Assembly: GCA_965263335.1 (NCBI GenBank)
Contig: CBDHHE010000001.1
Location: 2,418,001-2,482,000, forward strand
Source: Thermohalobaculum sp965263335
GTDB lineage: Bacteria; Pseudomonadota; Alphaproteobacteria; Rhodobacterales; Rhodobacteraceae
Direction: 5' to 3'
DNA length: 64,000 nucleotides
The notes under the pieces were generated by a model, which saw nothing but the letters and a program-made list of their open reading frames with translations, was not told where the DNA came from and searched no databases. Made by a program: the position numbers and the translations under genes. This document shows positions 1 to 8,648 of this stretch, piece after piece. The stretch's first letter is position 1. The number at the start of each line of letters is the position of its first letter.

Positions 1-1276
1 TCCAGTAACTCGCAGCCCAAGGATGTTTCATCCAAACGTTCGACCAGTAGCCATCATTGGGAACGCTGTTGACTTTCAGATCTATGCCAGCCTTCGCCGC
101 TTGCTCGCGATACAGCGCCACGGCGTCCAAGGCTCCTGTCCAGATCGCTTCTGATGCCGAAAGCTCGACTTCCAACGAACTCAGCCCAGCCTGTTTCAGG
201 TAGAACTTCGCCTTGTCCGGATCATAGACACGCTGTTCGAGTTCGGTGTTGTAGTACCGGTTCGCGGGTGAGATCGGGTGATCATTGCCGATCGCGCCAT
301 GACCGAGCAAAATCTTGTCGAGAAACTCCTCACGGTCGACGGCGTGCTTGAGGGCCAGACGGACATTGTTGTCGCTGAAGGGCGCCAGAGTGGTGTTCAT
401 GGGCAACGTGTAGTGCAGGGTTCCCGTCACATCGAGAATCTCGGTAGATTCATTTTTCTCGAGCAGGTGCACCGTTTGCAGATCGACCTTGTCGATCAAA
501 TCGACGGCACCCGACAAGAGCGCGTTGTTGCGTGCTACCGCATCGGCAATGACCACGATTTCGGCGGTGTCGAAATGCGCAACATCGCTGTTGAAATAGT
601 TCGGGTTGCGCCTGAGTTCTGCCCTGACACCTTGGTCAACGCTGTCCAGGATGTATGCGCCCGTTCCAACACCAGCAGTCGGCATCGCCTTGCCGTCCTT
701 GCTCGGCAATATCGAGAACGAGCCCGTGCTCAAAATGAACGGAAAATCTGCATTGCCCTCGTTGAGCGACAGGATCACCCGGTGCGACCCATCTGCTTTC
801 ACATCCGAAACCTGTTCGGCGAAGGCCTTCATCGAAGACTGTGAGTCTTCGCCGCGGTGATGATTGATCGTCGCCACGACGTCTTCGGCGACAAGCGGCT
901 TGCCATCATGGAACTCCACACCCTTGCGCAGATCAAATGTCCACTGTGTGGCGTCGGAGTTCGACTCGTAGGATTCAGCCAGCTGGGGTTTGAGATTGCC
1001 GTTCGGATCGACCTCGGTCAATTGGCTGAGATAGGTCGACGAAAGCAAGGTGATGAAGGCGCTTGAATCCGGCGCTGGATCAAGCAAATCGGACGTTGAA
1101 CCTTCAGCCGCCCCAATCCGGACATGACCGCCTTTCGTCGGCGCAGCAGCGGCCGCGGGCGCCGCGCCAAGGAACGTATGGGCCGCAGCCAGTGAGCCAG
1201 CAGCACCTATCGAGAACTCCCGACGGTTCAGACGGCTGAATGAAGGCGGGTTCAGTCTCTTTTCGGAATCGGTCAT
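1..1276 (-). CDS. ABC transporter substrate-binding protein, family 5 (peptide/opine type), partial
   Basis: Periplasmic solute-binding component of an ABC importer of the SBP_bac_5 (dipeptide/oligopeptide/opine) family. I translated the minus strand from the ATG at 1276; it stays open to the window edge, so the C-terminus and the permease genes probably lie outside. Residues 1-46 form a Tat signal (Arg18-Arg19 followed by EFSIG, then an Ala-rich core ending near residue 45). The mature part has family features: a 'LAESYE...TQWTFDLRKGVEFHDGKPL' type block near residues 98-127 and 'RLALKHAVDREEFL' further on. A GGGAGATAGG ribosome site precedes the ATG. It lies downstream of the MttB-like, TPR and AhpD-like genes on the same strand, so uptake of a methylated or amide substrate is possible, but the substrate is inference. 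Confidence 0.88.
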   Translation of the reverse strand, partial: MTDSEKRLNPPSFSRLNRREFSIGAAGSLAAAHTFLGAAPAAAAAPTKGGHVRIGAAEGSTSDLLDPAPDSSAFITLLSSTYLSQLTEVDPNGNLKPQLAESYESNSDATQWTFDLRKGVEFHDGKPLVAEDVVATINHHRGEDSQSSMKAFAEQVSDVKADGSHRVILSLNEGNADFPFILSTGSFSILPSKDGKAMPTAGVGTGAYILDSVDQGVRAELRRNPNYFNSDVAHFDTAEIVVIADAVARNNALLSGAVDLIDKVDLQTVHLLEKNESTEILDVTGTLHYTLPMNTTLAPFSDNNVRLALKHAVDREEFLDKILLGHGAIGNDHPISPANRYYNTELEQRVYDPDKAKFYLKQAGLSSLEVELSASEAIWTGALDAVALYREQAAKAGIDLKVNSVPNDGYWSNVWMKHPWAASYW

Positions 1277-1613
1277 CTGGCCTATCTCCCGGCTCACCAA
1301 TTGCCATCTATGGTGGCACACCCCTGGGGCTCGGCGGATCGCGCCCACCCAACTTCGTTAACGATAGACTGAGCCTCTGATCGGTTTCAATCTTCGAATT
1401 TCGTGACCAACTTGCGGGTTCAGCGAGCTTCCGGTTGCTTCAGCCATCGACATCATTGGCTTCGCGACACTGTTGCGGCTCACGACGTTCAAATGCATTG
1501 AGCACACACTTGATGAGAATGGACACCACAAGTGGGGCTTACGTTCGCCGCCCAAATTCAGCCGCTGAGCAACAGTTGCATCACAGCTACTTGATGCGAC
1601 GTGCCGAGTATGG
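1277..1613. other. Intergenic region upstream of the solute-binding protein
   Basis: No convincing gene in 337 bases. Short open frames on both strands lack family features. The only site I can propose is the weak minus-strand promoter listed separately. Confidence 0.5.
1361..1390 (-). promoter_or_regulatory. Possible sigma-70 promoter for the solute-binding protein gene
   Basis: On the minus strand TTGAAA (1385-1390) and TATCGT (1361-1366) are separated by 18 bases, 85 bases upstream of the ATG at 1276. Neither hexamer is perfect, so this is a weak candidate. Confidence 0.3.
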
Positions 1614-2231
1614 TCAGCCGTACTTGCCGATTTTCTCGCCGTCGCTACTGATCCCAAGCGCATTGATGAAGCGTGTCCAGTAGGCAAACGAAGCTGTTAC
1701 CTGAACCGCCTGGGAGATTTCTGCGTCGCTGTAGCCGTGTGCTCGCAAAGTTTCGATGTCACCTTGAGTCATGTCCTCAGGATGGCGTGTCAGCTTCCGG
1801 CCGAACAGCAGAATGGCCTGGACCTTCTCTTCCAGCGCAGGGATCTCCGGCCCCGTCTGTTGCAGCGAGTTGATGATTTCCTCGGCCTTCGCCGCATCAT
1901 CATACAACGCGATGAAATTCGCACCGTGGTGGGCGAGCGCGTAGGCACAACTGTTCAGAATGGCGACATCAACAGAAAGAAGCTCCGCAAGCCACATTGG
2001 CAGGGGCGCATCTGAGGTATGCATTACATCGCGATAGAACCTGTCAGCAGATGCGAGGGGCGCTGGAAACTGCGAGAAGGCCCGGTACAGATTGTGAATG
2101 CTCCCATCTTCGCGCGACAAGCCCTCGTAAGGTGCGCCGAGCGCGTCGGTCGCCTCCACGAGTTCGATCCAACAGATGCTCCTGCTCAAATTCTCAGTCT
2201 CCGAAGGTTCCGACGGGGGCGGTCTGTTCAT
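1614..2231 (-). CDS. Peroxidase-related / carboxymuconolactone decarboxylase (AhpD-like) family protein
   Basis: About 205 residues, the usual size for the uncharacterised peroxidase-related branch of the AhpD-like all-helical fold. The family motif is CxxCxxxH; here it reads C95-A-Y-A98-L-A-H101-H102-G, so the second cysteine is replaced by alanine and a classic disulfide peroxidase cycle looks unlikely. The ATG at 2231 is chosen over an upstream TTG at 2240. It overlaps the 3' end of the TPR gene by 38 bases, which suggests co-transcription. The pairing with an MttB-family methyltransferase may mean a redox or decarboxylation step in the same pathway, but that is inference. Confidence 0.75.
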   Translation of the reverse strand: MNRPPPSEPSETENLSRSICWIELVEATDALGAPYEGLSREDGSIHNLYRAFSQFPAPLASADRFYRDVMHTSDAPLPMWLAELLSVDVAILNSCAYALAHHGANFIALYDDAAKAEEIINSLQQTGPEIPALEEKVQAILLFGRKLTRHPEDMTQGDIETLRAHGYSDAEISQAVQVTASFAYWTRFINALGISSDGEKIGKYG

Positions 2232-3885
2232 GGCAGTCAAGACGACAGAGGCATGAAGCCTGAATTGGAACGTCGCAACGTGCCAACGCGATTTTCAGGC
2301 GCGGTTCGATGAGTCGGGCTTCCCCCAACTTGCCTTGTCTTAGGAGAGACTCGTGAAAACCGTGCAGTGCCCAAACATTTTCTGGATGATGACAGCAGCG
2401 TGGCACGGATGGATCAAGGCCAAGATCCGCGCGATAGACGGCCTCAGCCTCTTCCAACTCCCCCTGTTCCAAGAGCAACGCTCCGAGGGCGTGGCGGGCT
2501 GGCTGCATCCAACCCCAAGGCTCGTCATACGGAAGCGCGTCTGAGAGAGCGACCGCCCGGCGCAGGTGCTCAAACGCGCTATCGAACGCGTTCATTCGAT
2601 ATGTCAGCTCTCCTTGCGCCATTTCACGCGCAACGCCAAGAATGTCCCGCACCGTGTTGTTGAAGACGGTTCGCGTTTCGGGGACGTTTTGTACCGCGCC
2701 TTGGAACCGTTCAAACTCCGCTGTTCCGGCCTCGACATCACCAAGAACCGCGTGAGCGAGCGTTCGCGCATAGTGCAAGAGCGCCGTTGTTGAGCAGTAG
2801 AGCTCGCGATCGTTCGGAAAGGGCTGAGAGAGAATTTCCTGCCAGTGGCCGAAACGGATGAACGGGTGGATATACATTGCGACGTACCCCTCCAGCCAAT
2901 CAGCCATGGGAGGGCTCTTCCAGCGCAACAATGCCTCGGGGATCGTCGCGACAAGTCCTTTCGAAGCAGCCATTGCCGCTTTGGATTGGCCAAGCAGCAT
3001 CGCGCCGTGGATCTTGAAGTGGAAGTTGTGCGCGCGTGACAGGGCATGGAAGTTTTCCAGACCTTCACGGTCAACGAGCTTGCTGTCAGCCTCGATTGCA
3101 GCGTCGTTGCAGACGACCGCATTGATGTAGAGCCCGCATTGGACATCGATATGCGTCGGCATGTGATTGAGATGGCCGGCGTCGGGGACAAGGGTCCGCA
3201 ACCGATCTGCACTCCTCAATGCCTTTTCGGGGAATGGCGACATCTCGAGAATGTGGATGTGAAAGTGCAGCAGACCCGGGTGCGGGTCTTCCCCGCCGGT
3301 CTCCATCGCAGCCATTTTTGTTTCGACAACTTCAAGCGCTTCTTTCGTGTCAGCGCCTTTGCAGGGCTTGCCGGTGTGAATGTCCCAAAGACCCCATGGT
3401 GTCCGATTCATCAACGCGTCAGCGAACAATGCGCATACATCTGCGTCGTTTGGGAAGGATCGGTAAACCCCGCGCATGGCATCGGCGTAGTCATCGTTCC
3501 ACTTGTTCAGATCGGGTGCCGGTGTCGGCGCTTGGAAACGCTTGGTCAAAGCTCGGATCAACGCCTGCTCGACGCCGGAGAGTTGATCGATCCCCTTGAG
3601 AGCGGCTTGGCTGTGCTCGTGCGTACGGGAGACGATCGACGCCAGATCCAGAGGATCAAACCTCTCCCACTGCTTGTTGTAGTATGGCCCTATCGCCAGT
3701 GCGGTTCCCCAATGCGCCATGTTGCAATCAGGATCGCACTTAAGCGCTCTTGCAAAGCATCGCGCCGCTTCTTCGAAGGCGAATGCATAGCACCAGATGA
3801 GGCCGCGATTGAACCAGAGCTTTGCATCAGCGTTGTTCGCCGTGACATCACGGCGATAGCGCCCAAGATCAGCATATGGTTCCAT
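2194..3885 (-). CDS. Tetratricopeptide-repeat protein (TTC38-like)
   Basis: A 563-residue soluble protein with no signal peptide. The N-terminal third has TPR-like helices ('AKLWFNRGLIWCYAFAFEEA', 'AARCFARALKCDPDCNMAHW'), and more repeat-like helices occur near the C-terminus ('ALGALLLEQGELEEAEAVY'). The overall layout recalls the widespread TTC38-like family, whose biochemical role is unknown to me. I chose the ATG at 3885 because a strong GGGGGAG site lies just upstream; an alternative ATG at 3918 would overlap the stop of the methyltransferase gene but has only a weak ribosome site. It is probably in one operon with the MttB-like and AhpD-like genes. Confidence 0.75.
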   Translation of the reverse strand: MEPYADLGRYRRDVTANNADAKLWFNRGLIWCYAFAFEEAARCFARALKCDPDCNMAHWGTALAIGPYYNKQWERFDPLDLASIVSRTHEHSQAALKGIDQLSGVEQALIRALTKRFQAPTPAPDLNKWNDDYADAMRGVYRSFPNDADVCALFADALMNRTPWGLWDIHTGKPCKGADTKEALEVVETKMAAMETGGEDPHPGLLHFHIHILEMSPFPEKALRSADRLRTLVPDAGHLNHMPTHIDVQCGLYINAVVCNDAAIEADSKLVDREGLENFHALSRAHNFHFKIHGAMLLGQSKAAMAASKGLVATIPEALLRWKSPPMADWLEGYVAMYIHPFIRFGHWQEILSQPFPNDRELYCSTTALLHYARTLAHAVLGDVEAGTAEFERFQGAVQNVPETRTVFNNTVRDILGVAREMAQGELTYRMNAFDSAFEHLRRAVALSDALPYDEPWGWMQPARHALGALLLEQGELEEAEAVYRADLGLDPSVPRCCHHPENVWALHGFHESLLRQGKLGEARLIEPRLKIALARCDVPIQASCLCRLDCHEQTAPVGTFGD

Positions 3886-3917
3886 GACGGCTCCCCCACG
3901 GATCCGCTTCGCGCGCA

Positions 3918-5396
3918 TCACCGCGAGCGGAGCAAGTCAGCCAATTTCTGGCGAATTCTTTTGCGCATGTCGACACTGCCGCGTTCCATCCAGGCGTCGG
4001 CATCGGATCGTTCACTGAGATCAGGAAACCAGTTCTCGGTCAGAAACCGGTCTTGAGTGTGCGTCGATGTTAAGAAGGAATTGTTGGGGGCTGCCTGCTT
4101 TATCACATCGAGCGCGATTTCTTCGGGATTGACCGTGATGCCTCCTGCCATTCGCGATGACCACCCGACCAACTCATCGCAAAGGACGAGCATCTCGAGC
4201 GATCCCGTCCGGCCGCCAGAAAGGAAACCGAGGTTGTGAACGAAAGGCGTTGCTGCATGTGCAGCGATTGCCATGTTTGCGCCAGCCTCGGCTGCTGCTT
4301 GCGCATCGAAATCGTGGGAGTCCGAACAACCGGCACCGACCCATGATGGGATGCCAATGAATTCAAAGTACTCTGCGGCACCCAGGCCGTTGAGCATGTA
4401 TTCGGGAGATCCGTATGCAAGATCAGCTTGGCGGAGATCCATGGGCAGGACCGCAGAACCGCTCAGGACCGGAGCGCCAGGTTCGGCGAGCTGATGGACG
4501 ACGATCCCGGCAATTGCCTCCGCGGAAGATTGGGCAATAGCGCCCGCTGTGCTGATCGGACTCGACATTCCGGGAAATGTCGCCGGATAGCAGACACACG
4601 GGATGCGCCACCGCGCGCAATTGATGATGCGCTCGCAAAATTCATCCGGCAGCCTGAGAGGTGAGATCGGTCCCATCAGCTCGAGTACGACGGGTTTATC
4701 GCCAAGCGCGTTCCATCCGCCAACCATCTCGGCGGCAAGTCGCATGATACGCGCCTGGATGTGTTCGTCATGGGCAAGAACGGCGGCTGGTTTGACACAG
4801 TTCTCTAGCATTGCCCGGGAGGCCAGCACAGCTTCGTCCTCCGCCGGCACATCACTCGGGTAACCAAGCGTGCAGGCCATATCGATGTTGGGAAGCTTCT
4901 CGCAAAGCCGCGCCGTATCCCGAATATCGTCCAGGCTGCATGGCCTGAGCGCCCCCGTCTGGTAATCCAGCATGCGCACACAATTGTGCCCGGGACAGTA
5001 GGACGAAGTCTTGGCACTTGTATCGATCCGGAGCTCGCCGTTTAGGTCGTACAACATGATCCGATCGGGCACGGTCGAGATTGCCTTCTCGATCAGATCC
5101 GGCGGCAACTTGATGTAGCCGTCTTCACCCAATCTGCACTGGTGCTCGTCAAGGAGACGTGCACGAGTTGCCTCGTGATCTATGATGACGCCGACCTCCC
5201 AAAGGATCCTTTTCACCGCATCATGGATCATCGCCAACTGACTTGCGTCCATCAACGGAAGAGCAACATGGCGTTCCCTTCGGGTCGAAACTGTACTGGC
5301 CTCGGCCTTTCGGACGAGTTTGGCTTGCCGTGAGCTCCGTCTCCGTTTGCCCTCGCCCACATTGCGTTCGTTTGTCCCGGGTCGTGGGCTGCTCAT
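3918..5396 (-). CDS. Trimethylamine methyltransferase (MttB) family protein, non-pyrrolysine type
   Basis: 492-residue member of the MttB/MtgB superfamily, TIM-barrel enzymes that move a methyl group from a quaternary or tertiary amine to a corrinoid protein. Family features include 'IHDAVKRILWEVGV' near the N-terminus, 'YCPGHNCVRMLDYQTG', and the C-terminal block 'NNSFLTSTHTQDRFLTENWFPDLSER'. The frame is open throughout, so there is no in-frame amber codon for pyrrolysine; such members act on substrates like glycine betaine, carnitine or proline betaine. No corrinoid gene is adjacent, but one lies about 46 kb away in this window (51875-52582). A basic, low-complexity stretch (residues 1-40) precedes the conserved domain. 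AAAGG lies just upstream of the ATG. Confidence 0.88.
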   Translation of the reverse strand: MSSPRPGTNERNVGEGKRRRSSRQAKLVRKAEASTVSTRRERHVALPLMDASQLAMIHDAVKRILWEVGVIIDHEATRARLLDEHQCRLGEDGYIKLPPDLIEKAISTVPDRIMLYDLNGELRIDTSAKTSSYCPGHNCVRMLDYQTGALRPCSLDDIRDTARLCEKLPNIDMACTLGYPSDVPAEDEAVLASRAMLENCVKPAAVLAHDEHIQARIMRLAAEMVGGWNALGDKPVVLELMGPISPLRLPDEFCERIINCARWRIPCVCYPATFPGMSSPISTAGAIAQSSAEAIAGIVVHQLAEPGAPVLSGSAVLPMDLRQADLAYGSPEYMLNGLGAAEYFEFIGIPSWVGAGCSDSHDFDAQAAAEAGANMAIAAHAATPFVHNLGFLSGGRTGSLEMLVLCDELVGWSSRMAGGITVNPEEIALDVIKQAAPNNSFLTSTHTQDRFLTENWFPDLSERSDADAWMERGSVDMRKRIRQKLADLLRSR

Positions 5397-5863
5397 AGAG
5401 CGGTCCTGCCTTTCTAGCCAACAAGTTCATGAGGCTAAGGTCCGAACGGCAACGCATCAAGTTGTTCGCCAGGGATCTTTGGTTCACCCTGCAAGGGCAG
5501 AGCGCAGCTGTTTCTCAACCGTTTCGGCTCTCGACCGTACTCTCACGCCGTGCTGTTCGCACCACCACGGCGCCGCCGCTCAACCAGGTTTGCCTATGGG
5601 AACATTTCAGCCTCTACACCTCGCTTGGATGCCCAGTTCGCCACCCGCACGATGCCGCCCACGGGCATACAGGCACCAACAGCATAGGAAAGGAGCAACC
5701 GGCGCGACTTGAACACGGCCCCCGCAGCGCAGCCTCACCAACAGCGCCCAGGGTCGTCGCTTAGTTCGTCCTCCGGCAAAGCCGGGCGGAGCAGTCTAGG
5801 GTGGCGCAATGTGAGCGTTCGTGGCACGAGTGGTTTCCTCACCGCCGACCCTAAGGTTGCACA
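5397..5863. other. Intergenic region between divergent methyltransferase and M24 genes
   Basis: 467 bases between two divergently read genes. It should hold both promoters, but I see no well-formed -35/-10 pair or clear operator. Open frames here have no recognisable domain. Confidence 0.45.
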
Positions 5864-7012
5864 GTGCCCCTGCATTTCGAAAAAAGTGAGTACGCCGCAC
5901 GCATCTTGAAGGCGCAAGCTGCGTTGGAGCGTGCAAACCTCGATGCCATTCTTCTCTTCGCACCGGAAAGCCACCTTTGGCTTACAGGATACGACACGTT
6001 CGGCTTCGCCATGTTCCAGTGCATGATCCTCGGAGCGGACGGGCAGATCGATCTGCTAACCCGCGCACCGGACCTGAGGCAAGCAAGGCACACTTCGGTG
6101 TTGCGGGATGACCATATCCACATCTGGGCCGAGTTTGAAGGCGCAACACCCGCACAAGATCTGGCGGGCTTGCTGGCAACACGCGACCTGATCGGCAAGC
6201 GCATCGGATGGGAAACACAGACCGCGGGTCTCACCGCCTGGAATGGCGACATGGTACGGTCGGCCATCCCGAACCTGATCGAAGCCTCGGACGTTGTTCG
6301 TGCATGCCGCCGGGTAAAGTCACCCGCCGAGATCGCCATGCACCGCCGCGCGGCCAGACTTTCGGATGATGCGCTGGACGCAGCCATCGAAACCACGCAG
6401 GCGGGCGCCTTCGAGGGGGATATCCTTGCGGCCATGCAGGGTGCCGTGTTCAAGGGAGGCGGTGATTATGCGGGAAACGAGTTCATTCTCGGCTCCGGGC
6501 CTGGCGCATTGCTGTGCCGGTACTACTCGGGCCGGCGTCATCTGGACGCGCAAGACCAACTGACGCTTGAATGGTCGGGGGCCTATGCCCGGTATCACGC
6601 GGCGATGATGCGTACTTTGATCGTCGGCAAGGCAACAGATCCCCAGCAACGCATGCATGAAGCGGCGCTCGAAGCGCTCGAGGCGTGCGAGACCGCGATC
6701 CGGCCCGGTGACCCGATGGGCAGCGTGTTCGATGCTCATACGCGCGTGCTTGATGTGCATGGGTTGAAGCATGCGCGTCTACAGGCCTGCGGTTACGGGA
6801 TGGGTGCAGTCTATAATCCGATCTGGGTCGACTTTCCGATGTTCTACGAAGGTAATCCACTCATCATGCAGGCTGGCCAGGTCTTCTTCCTGCATATGAT
6901 CCTGATGGACTCAGAGGCAGGCCTTGCCATGTGCCTCGGGCACTCAGTTCTTGTCACCGACACCGGTGTCGAGCGGTTGTCTCGCAGCTCGCTGGATTTG
7001 GTAGAACTATGA
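5864..7012 (+). CDS. M24 'pita-bread' family protein, creatinase / ectoine hydrolase (DoeA/EutD)-like
   Basis: 382 residues starting at GTG, with an N-terminal creatinase domain (about 1-145) and a C-terminal M24 domain ('RVKSPAEIAMHRRAARLSDDAL' linker, 'NEFILGSGP', then the catalytic half). In M24 metallopeptidases the first metal-ligand block is D-x-G...G-Y-x-x-D-x-T-R-T. Here Glu236 stands for the first Asp and Ala247 for the second, within E236-W-S-G ... R243-Y-H-A-A-M-M-R-T251. Loss of these ligands is the pattern of metal-free creatinase and of ectoine hydrolase, so C-N hydrolysis of a small amide or guanidine is more likely than peptide cleavage. It overlaps the next gene by 4 bases (ATGA), indicating translational coupling. 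The substrate is not provable from sequence. Confidence 0.8.
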   Translation: MPLHFEKSEYAARILKAQAALERANLDAILLFAPESHLWLTGYDTFGFAMFQCMILGADGQIDLLTRAPDLRQARHTSVLRDDHIHIWAEFEGATPAQDLAGLLATRDLIGKRIGWETQTAGLTAWNGDMVRSAIPNLIEASDVVRACRRVKSPAEIAMHRRAARLSDDALDAAIETTQAGAFEGDILAAMQGAVFKGGGDYAGNEFILGSGPGALLCRYYSGRRHLDAQDQLTLEWSGAYARYHAAMMRTLIVGKATDPQQRMHEAALEALEACETAIRPGDPMGSVFDAHTRVLDVHGLKHARLQACGYGMGAVYNPIWVDFPMFYEGNPLIMQAGQVFFLHMILMDSEAGLAMCLGHSVLVTDTGVERLSRSSLDLVEL

Positions 7013-7764
7013 ACGTCCGGTCCCGCTCCTTCACGCCGGTGTTCGACGAAGGACGCCACCCTCGTGCCAAACTGGGCTTTGTGCTGTTGGCCACCGAACA
7101 GACAGTCCAGGATGACATGGTTCGTCTGTGTCCAGCTGGCGTGGGAGTGCACTTTGCACGGGTCTCGAACCCGGACGAAATCAACAATGCGAACCTGGCT
7201 GCGATCGCGCCAGATCTCACGCTGGCGAGCTCAACATTGCTGCCAGATGGCTCTCTGGATGTTGTCAGCTATGCCTGCACGTCAGGTTCGCTGGTCTTGG
7301 GACAGGAAAAGGTCCATGAATTGTTGCGCGTAGGAAACCCCAACGCCAAACCCTCCTCCATCATAGCTGCGGTGATCCGAGCACTTAGCACCGTCAGTGC
7401 AAATCGCATCGTTGTGGCAACTCCCTACCTGGACGAGGTCAACACGGCGGAGCGGGACTACATGAACGATCGCGGGTTCGAGGTTCTCGACATTCAGGGA
7501 TTGAATCTTGCGCGCGACAGCGACATGGTCCGCGTCGAGCCTTCTTTCATTGCAGACATGGCCGCATCTCTCGACCGATCTGAAGCGCAGGCGATCTTCA
7601 TTTCGTGTGGTGCACTGCGCTCTCTGGACATCGTTGACCGGCTGGAGCAGCGTGTTGGCAAGCCAGTCATCGCATCCAATCAGGCGCTTGCCTGGGATGC
7701 ACTCCGTCTCGCAGGCATCAGGGATCAGATTCAGGGATACGGCCGGCTGTTTGCTGATTTTTGA
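7009..7764 (+). CDS. Maleate isomerase / arylmalonate decarboxylase / EutA-like (Asp-Glu racemase fold) protein
   Basis: 251 residues. The family uses two cysteines in pseudo-symmetric loops; both are present, Cys90 in 'SYACTSGS' and Cys200 in 'FISCGALRS', consistent with racemase, isomerase or decarboxylase chemistry. 'IVVATPYLDEVNTAERDYMNDRGFEV' is typical of maleate isomerase and AMDase relatives. The start ATG at 7009 overlaps the stop of the M24 gene. In ectoine-catabolism clusters an EutA protein of this family accompanies the M24 hydrolase EutD/DoeA. That match makes an ectoine-like or N-acyl amino acid substrate plausible, but eutB, eutC and doeB partners are not seen here. Confidence 0.78.
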   Translation: MNVRSRSFTPVFDEGRHPRAKLGFVLLATEQTVQDDMVRLCPAGVGVHFARVSNPDEINNANLAAIAPDLTLASSTLLPDGSLDVVSYACTSGSLVLGQEKVHELLRVGNPNAKPSSIIAAVIRALSTVSANRIVVATPYLDEVNTAERDYMNDRGFEVLDIQGLNLARDSDMVRVEPSFIADMAASLDRSEAQAIFISCGALRSLDIVDRLEQRVGKPVIASNQALAWDALRLAGIRDQIQGYGRLFADF

Positions 7765-7972
7765 CCGCACGACACCAAAGGTTTCTACGCTTTCAATAGA
7801 CCAGCTCTTCGATTGGCACATGTTTGGCTTGCAGGATCGAAGGGGCGGATAAAAAAGGTTGATCCAAGGCCAAGTCTCACGCTTTCGCCGTGCCCTGAAA
7901 CGCAGCAGTTGATGGTGCAAATGCGCGAGCTTCAAACCGGAGCGGGCATCACAGACATGCACCAAAATTTCC

Positions 7973-8365
7973 TTGGACCACCCAGTGGGGGCTCTTAAAG
8001 GTGAGCGTACGTCACAGAATGGGTTGCTCTTCGCTGCGACGCCTGCATCAGATTTCATCTGTGGCACGTTGCAGCTTGCCGCAGGCATGAATGTGCACGT
8101 CTTCACCACCGGGCGCGGCACCCCCTACGGCTTGTCCGAGGTGCCAGTCCTCAAGATCGTCACCCGCAGCGATCTGGCACGACGCTGGCACGACCTTGTG
8201 GATATCGATGCCGGCCAGATCATCTCGGCGGGTCAGACGCTTGGCGCCATGGGTGGAGAGATCTTCGAGGAGATCCTGGCCGTCGCTAGCGGAAAGAAGA
8301 CGAGCACCGAACGACTTGGACTGCACAATCAGCTTGCCCTCTTCAATCCGTGCCCAATCACCTGA
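7973..8365 (+). pseudogene. C-terminal remnant of a UxaA/GarD-type altronate or galactarate dehydratase
   Basis: About 130 codons match the C-terminal end of the UxaA family of sugar-acid dehydratases, which are usually near 500 residues. The telling parts are 'HVFTTGRGTPYGL', 'PVLKIVTRSDLARRWHDLVDIDAG', 'EIFEEILAVASGKKT' and the final 'LHNQLALFNPCPIT'. The frame begins only with a TTG codon in mid-domain and nothing upstream encodes the N-terminal SAF or catalytic parts, so I call it a decayed fragment. It sits between the EutA-like gene and the patatin gene. Confidence 0.7.
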
Positions 8366-8648
8366 CCGCCACTTCTGCCGGATCCTGCGCAAGACACGCG
8401 CAAACTTCGCATACGCAGCGCCGTTGACGAGTTGTCGTTTCAACTGCCGGCTGGCCCCGCCGGACCTGATCGAAGTTCTGGTCTCGTTGAGGAAGCGCAC
8501 GTCCAAGGTGGCGCCAACGCGCGGCCAGCCAGTCAGCCGATTGAGCCAACTCACCGCCTAGTCCGTACAACCGCGAATTCAAGGGGTGCCAGTGCATCAG
8601 TGAACGGGCAAAACACTGCCCATGGCATTAAGCTGGTTGGCGACCGAC

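Noticed and set aside
3918..5396. Pyrrolysine-type trimethylamine methyltransferase
   Set aside because: The frame contains no in-frame amber codon, so this is a non-Pyl member.
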